The translations under genes and the position numbers were made by a program. Below the pieces are notes generated by a model that did not search any database, had not been told where the DNA came from, and was given only the letters and a program-made list of their open reading frames with translations. Shown one piece after another: positions 44,713 to 50,402 of a stretch of DNA of 50,402 nucleotides (positions are counted from its first letter, which is position 1; every line of letters starts with the position of its first letter). Source of the DNA: Anaerostipes sp. (GTDB lineage Bacteria > Bacillota > Clostridia > Lachnospirales > Lachnospiraceae); assembly GCA_028704435.1 (NCBI GenBank), contig JAQWFL010000019.1, positions 1 to 50,402 of the forward strand, given 5' to 3'.

Positions 44713-46011
44713 TTATGCTATTTCATCGTTGCTCTTTTTTATACGTTTCTTTGTTGCTGGTCTGTTAAGTCGCTTCTCTGAACGCTCTAGTAAAGCTTCT
44801 CCGCCTGATTCAACAACCTCTTTTGTAATGGTGCACTTTACAACATCCTCTTCTGAAGGAATTGTGTACATCAGCTCCATAATGACATCTTCCATAATGG
44901 CTCGAAGTCCTCTGGCACCTGTTTTACGCTTAATTGCTTTCTTAGCCATTGCCCGTAGTGCATCCTCTTCAAAGACTAACTCCACTCCATCAAGTTCAAA
45001 TAATCTCTGATATTGTTTTACAATGGCACTTTTTGGTTCTCTAAGAATTTGTACTAAAGCATCTTCATCCAACGGATTCAATGATACTGTCACCGGCACA
45101 CGTCCAATAAACTCTGGAATCAATCCATATTTCACAAAATCTTCTGGCAATACTTGACTTAACAGTTCTCCAAGATCCACTTTGTTCTGCTCTGCAATCT
45201 CAGCTGTAAATCCAATAGATTTCTTTCCAATTCTAGATTCAATAACCTTCTCTAATCCATCAAAGGCTCCTCCACAAATAAACAGAATGTTTGTTGTGTC
45301 AATTTGAATAAACTCTTGATGGGGATGCTTTCTTCCTCCTTGTGGAGGCACAGAAGCTACAGTTCCTTCTACAATCTTAAGTAGTGCCTGCTGAACTCCT
45401 TCTCCAGATACATCTCTAGTAATTGATGTATTCTCAGATTTTCTTGTAATTTTATCAATCTCATCAATATAAATAATTCCGTGCTGAGCACGTTCAATAT
45501 CATAATCGGCCGCCTGAATCAGTTTAAGCAGAATATTTTCAACATCCTCCCCAACATATCCAGCCTCTGTTAGAGCTGTAGCATCCGCAATAGCAAATGG
45601 AACATTTAACATCTTCGCTAATGTTTGTGCAAGGAGTGTCTTTCCAGAACCAGTAGGTCCTAACATAATAATGTTACTCTTTTGTAAATCAACGTCTGAA
45701 TCTTGACCAAGCAACACTCTTTTATAGTGATTATAGACAGCCACTGACAAAACTTTCTTTGCTTCATCTTGTCCAATAACATAATCATCCAAAAACTTCT
45801 TAATAATCTTTGGTTTATTCAGTGTGATTTCTTGATCATCAATATATTCCTCGAATTCATCTTCGATAATATCCATACATACGTCTACACATTCATCACA
45901 AATGTATACATTCATAGACTTAGATCCAGCAATTAACTTACGAACCTGGTCTTGTGTCTTATTACAAAAAGAACACTTTATTTGCTTTTTGTCATCGCTA
46001 TGATTTGGCAT
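44713..46011 (-). CDS. clpX: ClpXP protease ATP-binding subunit ClpX
   Basis: A AAA+ unfoldase that feeds substrates into ClpP. About 432 residues: an N-terminal zinc-binding domain (KCSFCNKTQ and [10 protein letters not shown]), P-loop GPTGSGKT, Walker [10 protein letters not shown], pore-loop GYVGEDVE and the ClpP-docking IGF loop (KKSIGFTAE). I take the ATG at 46011 (MPNHSDD), which has AAAGGA upstream; an in-frame start 36 nt earlier is less supported. It lies 95 bp after clpP, with a stem-loop between. Confidence 0.97.
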   Translation of the reverse strand: MPNHSDDKKQIKCSFCNKTQDQVRKLIAGSKSMNVYICDECVDVCMDIIEDEFEEYIDDQEITLNKPKIIKKFLDDYVIGQDEAKKVLSVAVYNHYKRVLLGQDSDVDLQKSNIIMLGPTGSGKTLLAQTLAKMLNVPFAIADATALTEAGYVGEDVENILLKLIQAADYDIERAQHGIIYIDEIDKITRKSENTSITRDVSGEGVQQALLKIVEGTVASVPPQGGRKHPHQEFIQIDTTNILFICGGAFDGLEKVIESRIGKKSIGFTAEIAEQNKVDLGELLSQVLPEDFVKYGLIPEFIGRVPVTVSLNPLDEDALVQILREPKSAIVKQYQRLFELDGVELVFEEDALRAMAKKAIKRKTGARGLRAIMEDVIMELMYTIPSEEDVVKCTITKEVVESGGEALLERSEKRLNRPATKKRIKKSNDEIA

Positions 46012-46035
46012 AGGATACCTATCCTTTCTACTGAA

Positions 46036-46092
46036 ACAAGCATCCACCCCACCAAAAGTGCTTTATACACCTAAAATTAGGGAGATGCTTGT
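46036..46092 (-). other. Long-range stem between clpP and clpX
   Basis: ACAAGCATC and GATGCTTGT (9 bp, 46084-46092 with 46036-46044) enclose 39 nt. No U-run follows on the minus strand. It may be an mRNA processing or partial-termination element that sets the clpP:clpX ratio. Confidence 0.45.
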
Positions 46093-46106
46093 GTACTTCA
46101 ATTATT

Positions 46107-46691
46107 TTACTCTCTGTGATCTACCACAGTATCAATCAATCCATAAGCTTTTGCTTCCTGAGCTGTCAACCAATTATCACGATCTGTATCTTTTTCTACC
46201 ACATCGATAGGCTGTCCTGTATTCTCACTTAAGATTTCATTTAATCTTTTCTTTGTTCTTAAAATATGTTCTGCAGCGATTTGAATTTCTGTTGCCTGCC
46301 CCTGAGTTCCCCCTGAAGGCTGGTGAATCATAATCTCCGCATTTGGTAATGCTAAACGCTTTCCTTTGGTTCCGCCTGCAAGCAAAAACGCTCCCATACT
46401 TGCAGCCATTCCCATACAAATTGTTGAAACATCACACTTAATAAACTTCATTGTATCGTATATAGCCATTCCGGCTGTCACAGACCCTCCTGGACTATTA
46501 ATATAAAGATTAATATCCTTCTCTGGATCTTCTGCCTCTAAAAATAGCAATTGAGACACAATTAAACTAGCAGAAACATCTGTTACTTCTTCACCTAAAA
46601 ATATAATTCTCTCTTTTAGTAAGCGGGAATAAATATCGTAAGAACGTTCTCCACGACTTGTTTGTTCAATGACATAAGGTACTAAACTCAT
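46107..46691 (-). CDS. clpP: ATP-dependent Clp protease proteolytic subunit
   Basis: A 194-residue serine protease forming the 14-mer chamber of ClpXP. The catalytic Ser is in [11 protein letters not shown] (about 98), the His in IMIHQPSGG (about 123) and the Asp in the VEKDTDRD segment (about 172). It lies between tig (27-bp gap) and clpX, the classic order. No pro-peptide beyond the usual short N terminus. Confidence 0.98.
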   Translation of the reverse strand: MSLVPYVIEQTSRGERSYDIYSRLLKERIIFLGEEVTDVSASLIVSQLLFLEAEDPEKDINLYINSPGGSVTAGMAIYDTMKFIKCDVSTICMGMAASMGAFLLAGGTKGKRLALPNAEIMIHQPSGGTQGQATEIQIAAEHILRTKKRLNEILSENTGQPIDVVEKDTDRDNWLTAQEAKAYGLIDTVVDHRE

Positions 46692-46718
46692 ACTAATTCC
46701 TCCCGGCCGATGCCTTTA

Positions 46719-47999
46719 TTATTTTGCTTCACTTACCAAAAAATCTACAGCTTTTTGAACGGCAATATCGTCCATCATCTGTGTTTTTTGACTTCCTTGA
46801 ATGATTCCTTCAATCTTTTCAACTTCCATCTGGTATTGAGCAGCCATCTTCTCTAATTCAGCTTTGAATTCTTCTTCTGTTGCTTCAATTCCTTCTGCCT
46901 TTACGATTGCTTCAAGAGTTAATCTAGTTTCGATTCTCTTAACTGCCTGAGGCTTCATATCATCTGCAAACTTCTGTGCATCCATACCTGTAAATTGTAA
47001 GTATTGCTCTAAGTTTAGTCCTTGATAGCTTAATCTTTGTGCAAATTCTTCTGTCATTTGTTGAACTTGCTCTTCAATCATAGCTTCTGGAATATCCATA
47101 GATGCATTCTCTGTTACTGTATCAACAATTAAGTTTTCTCTTTCAGTCTCAGCCGCTTGTTTCTTTTGTTCTCTAATCTTTTCTTTTACATCAGCTTCAA
47201 AAGCTTCTAATGTATCAAATTCAGATACTTCAGCTGCAAATTCATCATCTAACTCTGGTAATTCTTTTTCCTTGATTGCATTTACTTTTACAGCAAAAAC
47301 TGCATCTTTTCCAGCTAAATCAGATGCTTGATATTCTTCTGGGAATGTAACTTTAACTTCTACGTCGTCTCCAACAGAAGCTCCAATTAACTGTTCTTCA
47401 AATCCAGGGATGAATTGTCCTGAACCAATAACCAAAGTTTGATTCTCAGCAATTCCACCTTCAAACTTTACTCCATCTACAGATCCAGAATAGTCGATTG
47501 TTGTAATATCTCCATCTTTTACTGGACGGTCCTCCACTGTGATTTCACGAGCGTTAGCTTCCTGCTGTTTCTTGATTTCTTCATCAATCTCAGTCTTCTT
47601 AACTGTCACACGCTTCTTTGGTGCTTCGATTCCCTTGTATTCTCCTAGTGTAACTTCTGGCTTAACAGCTAAAGTTGCAGTAAAGATAAAAGGTTTTCCT
47701 TTTTCTAATTGTACTACATCAATCTCTGGTCTAGAAACAATATCCAACTCTGAATCTTTCATTTCATCACTATATGCATCAGGAATAATAATATTCGCTG
47801 CATCTTCATAGAATACTTCTACTCCATATTGCTTTTCGATCATCACTTGAGGCACTTTTCCTTTACGGAATCCTGGCAAATTAAATTGACCTTTATTCTT
47901 GTTGTATGCCTTTTTGATGGCAGCATCTAATACATCTGCTCCTACCTCAATAGTTACTTTGACCATATTATTGTCTAAATTTTCAACTTGTAAACTCAT
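46719..47999 (-). CDS. tig: Trigger factor
   Basis: Ribosome-associated chaperone and peptidyl-prolyl isomerase. The 426 residues include the ribosome-binding signature LPGFRKGKVP (about 41-50), the FKBP-type domain (about 150-235, GDITTIDYSG and GSGQFIPGFEEQLIG) and the helical C-terminal arms. AGGAGG precedes the ATG. First gene of tig-clpP-clpX. Confidence 0.97.
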   Translation of the reverse strand: MSLQVENLDNNMVKVTIEVGADVLDAAIKKAYNKNKGQFNLPGFRKGKVPQVMIEKQYGVEVFYEDAANIIIPDAYSDEMKDSELDIVSRPEIDVVQLEKGKPFIFTATLAVKPEVTLGEYKGIEAPKKRVTVKKTEIDEEIKKQQEANAREITVEDRPVKDGDITTIDYSGSVDGVKFEGGIAENQTLVIGSGQFIPGFEEQLIGASVGDDVEVKVTFPEEYQASDLAGKDAVFAVKVNAIKEKELPELDDEFAAEVSEFDTLEAFEADVKEKIREQKKQAAETERENLIVDTVTENASMDIPEAMIEEQVQQMTEEFAQRLSYQGLNLEQYLQFTGMDAQKFADDMKPQAVKRIETRLTLEAIVKAEGIEATEEEFKAELEKMAAQYQMEVEKIEGIIQGSQKTQMMDDIAVQKAVDFLVSEAK

Positions 48000-48054
48000 T
48001 CTTACAAATCCTCCTAAATTAATTATCGATTGCGTTTTTCACAAACATTAAAAC

Positions 48055-48084
48055 ATTATAACACGATATTTCAAGTCTTGTCGA
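48055..48084 (-). promoter_or_regulatory. Promoter of tig-clpP-clpX
   Basis: Minus strand TCGACA (48079-48084), 18-bp spacer, TATAAT (48055-48060) preceded by TG (extended -10). No CtsR direct repeat or CIRCE element is seen. Confidence 0.6.
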
Positions 48085-48099
48085 CCACAAATTGTTGAT

Positions 48100-50109
48100 T
48101 TATTCATAAATGTATTCATTTGAAGTACTAAGTACTCTTGGAGCCTTACTTACAATACTAACTGTAAAGGTATCCCCCTTCTTCAAATCATTCTTAGAGA
48201 CTTCCAGCAAATGTTCATTATGATATGTAGTATTAATCTTGGTATCTCCTACATATACTTGACAATAATTTGTAAAATTATCTCCAACAATAAAAATACT
48301 ATTATCAGTTTCATAAGCCTTGGTAACCGCTAATTTCTTAATACCAAACTTCATATTTGATGCAGTAAATGGATTAGTTTGTCCCCATAAATACTGCTTT
48401 CCATATAACATATCATATTGTAGATTCTGCATATCATCGAGATAATTCTTCGTGCCTTTTCTCGTTTGATGGAATGCATTCATAGTTCCTGAATGGATAT
48501 TCAATCGGTCTAAAATCGTAGATCCTAACTGATATGCCTCCAATGTCTCATCCTGCTTCTTCATACCAAAGTTATTCCAGATAAAATAACTTGTCTCGTA
48601 TTTATTTCCATATGTTAAATTCTCATCTTCGATTCCCAAACTTGGTAAATGATCTCCATAAGCAACTAAAATGGTATCTTCTCCACGCTTCTTCAATGAT
48701 TTCACCAAATCTCCAATAAACTGATCCATCTGATATACTTGATTTGCATAGTAAGTATACTTATTCTTTAATGCCGTATCTTCGATTCCCTTTACTGTAA
48801 TCTCTGGATTCTCAATAACTTCATCCGTTGGATAATCACCATGTCCTTGCACCGAAATCGTATAAATATAATCTGACTCCTTAGATGAATCTAAAGCGTC
48901 CTTAATGCATCCTGTCAACACACTGTCCTTGGCCCATCCATTCTCTGTCCACTTTTTAATATCCATAGACTCTTTGGTCGTAAATGTATCAAACCCCAAT
49001 TGGGAGAATACTAAATCACGGTCATAGAATGCAGCACTGTTGTCATGGATGGTATGTGTTGAGTATCCAAGTGACTTTAGAACAGTTGCATAACTTTCTG
49101 TTGTTGTATTTTGAAGAACTGTCTTGTATGGATATTCTGCTGCTCCAAACAAATCCATATTCATACCTGTAATCAATTCAAACTCTGAATTGGCAGTCCC
49201 CGCTCCATATGATGGCATACTTAAATGTCCAGAAGAATAATTCTTCATCAAACTATGGAAATTTGTCAGTGGATCCTTGTTAAAAGTAACTCCCTTTACT
49301 TTTGTAATATCAAAATGAGATTCTAGTTGAACAAAAATAATATTCGGTTTCTTGGTTACTTTCTTTTTCTTCTTTGCAATAGCATCATTAGTCCTCTTCT
49401 GGATATTGTCAATTTTTTCTTTTGAATAATCGGCAGGCTTTTCTATTCCTGTTCGAAGAGCTGTAACACTAAAACAATAAGGCGTTCCATAATCTCCAAA
49501 TGCCAATCGAATATTATGAATCTCCGTTGTAAGCATCTGCGTCTGAAATCCATAGACTGTAGTTCCGCTAAAACATGCTGCAATTACTGCAACTACAACA
49601 AAATTTCTTTTTCTATGAATCTTCTCTTCCTTAGGAAGGAACATAAATGCAACAACCATTAATACAAGAATCAATAAAATCATACTTCCCATAGCTACAA
49701 TCTCAACTGGTGAAAAATAGTTGTTCATAACTGGAAGCACCGACTTCATCAATGTAATATCTACATAAGTAAATGGTGTATTCCTTGAACTTAGCATCAT
49801 AAAGTTCACAAACCCAACGGCTCCCCACAATAATGTAACACACAAATACGTAAATAATCTTCTCTTTACAATTAACACAACGGAATACGTCAAGAAAATA
49901 ATAAACATACCATATAAGAACATCTTGCTTCGTTCCTGCATATACTGGAATACATTCATATCAAAGGTCTGTCGTCCTAGAACCTCCAATAAAAATGCCA
50001 ATAAAAATGATATCACTACATTGCACAAAAGAGGCACTTTACGTAGCCAATGCAAAATCTGTAACCACATCGCCTTTAATTTTCCTACTATATTTGATAC
50101 TGTTTTCAT
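48100..50109 (-). CDS. LTA synthase family enzyme with C-terminal IPT-like domain
   Basis: A 669-residue membrane sulfatase-fold protein. About five membrane helices (30-190) are followed by the extracellular catalytic domain (about 250-560), with metal-site NIIFVQLESHF, nucleophile Thr in GAGTANSEFEL and YGDHLPSLG. A small C-terminal beta domain (about 590-669; IFIVGDNFTNYCQVYVGD) resembles IPT/TIG modules. It probably makes or modifies glycerol-phosphate polymers on the cell surface; the extra domain could bind glycan or protein partners. It is monocistronic and divergent from the glmS leader. Confidence 0.82.
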   Translation of the reverse strand: MKTVSNIVGKLKAMWLQILHWLRKVPLLCNVVISFLLAFLLEVLGRQTFDMNVFQYMQERSKMFLYGMFIIFLTYSVVLIVKRRLFTYLCVTLLWGAVGFVNFMMLSSRNTPFTYVDITLMKSVLPVMNNYFSPVEIVAMGSMILLILVLMVVAFMFLPKEEKIHRKRNFVVVAVIAACFSGTTVYGFQTQMLTTEIHNIRLAFGDYGTPYCFSVTALRTGIEKPADYSKEKIDNIQKRTNDAIAKKKKKVTKKPNIIFVQLESHFDITKVKGVTFNKDPLTNFHSLMKNYSSGHLSMPSYGAGTANSEFELITGMNMDLFGAAEYPYKTVLQNTTTESYATVLKSLGYSTHTIHDNSAAFYDRDLVFSQLGFDTFTTKESMDIKKWTENGWAKDSVLTGCIKDALDSSKESDYIYTISVQGHGDYPTDEVIENPEITVKGIEDTALKNKYTYYANQVYQMDQFIGDLVKSLKKRGEDTILVAYGDHLPSLGIEDENLTYGNKYETSYFIWNNFGMKKQDETLEAYQLGSTILDRLNIHSGTMNAFHQTRKGTKNYLDDMQNLQYDMLYGKQYLWGQTNPFTASNMKFGIKKLAVTKAYETDNSIFIVGDNFTNYCQVYVGDTKINTTYHNEHLLEVSKNDLKKGDTFTVSIVSKAPRVLSTSNEYIYE

Positions 50110-50164
50110 ACTTTACAGCTCCTATCTATTGTATTTTCTTATTTTTTCAAAATCGCTCTACAGT

Positions 50165-50173
50165 ATTATAGCA
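50165..50173 (-). promoter_or_regulatory. Extended -10 promoter of the second LTA-synthase-like gene
   Basis: Minus-strand TGCTATAAT (TATAAT at 50165-50170) about 55 bp before the ATG, without a clear -35 at standard spacing. Confidence 0.45.
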
Positions 50174-50234
50174 TTGCAACATAAAACAATCTACTCTTTT
50201 AATTATTAAAATTTCCTTAACTCAAACAAAGCAT

Positions 50235-50263
50235 TTGACAGTTAATTTCTCTCATGATATCTT
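50235..50263 (+). promoter_or_regulatory. Promoter of the glmS leader
   Basis: TTGACA (50235-50240), 17-bp spacer, TATCTT (50258-50263) with TGA before it (extended -10). The predicted start near 50270 leads into the ribozyme. Confidence 0.7.
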
Positions 50264-50333
50264 AAGTGATGATATGTATTTTTGGTTTTTTATACAAATC
50301 ATAATTTTAAGAAAGGAGTTTTATTATATTTAT

Positions 50334-50402
50334 AAGCGCCATGCACCTTTCCATTGTGGAGAAGGTTAACGAGGAGGAAAGTCATCGAAGATTCGGCGGA
50401 TG
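50334..50402 (+). ncRNA. glmS self-cleaving ribozyme (5' part, cut by window edge)
   Basis: AGCGCC at 50335-50340, the cleavage-site sequence (cut expected between A50335 and G50336), is followed by a hairpin region (ACCTT/AAGGT), then GTTAACGAGGAGGAAAGTCA, ATCGAAGATTCGGCGGATG. These match the conserved glmS ribozyme core in order and spacing. It is activated by glucosamine-6-phosphate and lowers glmS mRNA. The 3' part and glmS itself lie beyond the window. Confidence 0.88.

Noticed and set aside
44369..45010. Plus-strand ORF of 213 codons
   Set aside because: It runs antisense across the lon start, the clpX terminator and the clpX end; the minus-strand genes are certain.
46012..46025. AGGATA/TATCCT inverted repeat before clpX as an operator
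   Set aside because: It is short, sits inside the Shine-Dalgarno region, and is better explained as part of translation initiation.
48079..48084. Possible Spo0A box at the tig promoter
   Set aside because: The sequence reads TGTCGAC, one base off the heptamer, and coincides with a plausible -35 element.
1..50402. tRNA genes, CRISPR arrays, insertion sequences or prophage genes
   Set aside because: No GTTCRA-type arms with acceptor stems, no spaced direct repeats, and no transposase, integrase or phage protein were found on reading both strands.

Overview
The window reads as chromosomal core DNA of a low-GC, spore-forming Clostridia, most probably a Lachnospiraceae member. The evidence is the AT-rich composition, a complete spoIIAA-spoIIAB-sigF operon, a glmS-type ribozyme at the right edge, Firmicutes-style ribosome binding sites, and a four-gene cassette that I associate (from memory, not from a search) with the Lachnospiraceae families DUF5716 and DUF5717. 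I see no insertion sequence, prophage, CRISPR array or tRNA. Almost all genes lie on the minus strand.

Layout. 1-249: leftward tandem strong promoters, probably of an rRNA operon beyond the edge, and a rightward promoter for a DMT-family transporter. 1157-5011: homoserine dehydrogenase, then a three-gene unit of a hotdog thioesterase, a His-rich G3E GTPase and a second G3E-like protein with a YcgQ-like tail. 5092-5556: cold-shock gene with a structured leader and a strong terminator. 5615-8368: a large soluble hybrid histidine kinase. 8648-13395: yqhQ-like, prmC, prfA and nadE in one operon, preceded by rpmE and rho. 15188-27950: a very compact minus-strand block. It starts with the DUF5717/DUF5716/TPR/coiled-coil cassette, continues with valS, folC, a 48-aa ORF and a membrane TPR protein, and is followed after a terminator by spoIIA.

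28003-33780: a divergent promoter region with a perfect 13-bp inverted repeat and a Spo0A-box-like heptamer, a PLP aminotransferase, a LysR regulator divergent from a sodium:amino-acid symporter, ridA, a lipoprotein, lepB, and a C-terminal relic of a second signal peptidase. 33818-39709: purA, an LTA-synthase-like enzyme, pheA and a folB-folK fusion. 39714-47999: folP, an HD phosphohydrolase, a second folC, then lon, clpX, clpP and tig (proteostasis). 48100-50109: a second LTA-synthase-like enzyme. 50235-50402: promoter and 5' part of a glmS ribozyme, with glmS expected just outside.

How it fits together. The right half joins protein quality control (tig-clpP-clpX-lon) to folate synthesis (folC-HD-folP-folBK) and phenylalanine synthesis (pheA). 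The most unusual part is 22077-27950. One protein there has the layout of a highly degenerate Hsp70/actin-fold ATPase and sits between a giant helical-repeat protein and two small TPR/membrane proteins. These four genes are translationally coupled to valS. No function is known to me, and this is the best candidate for an undescribed system.
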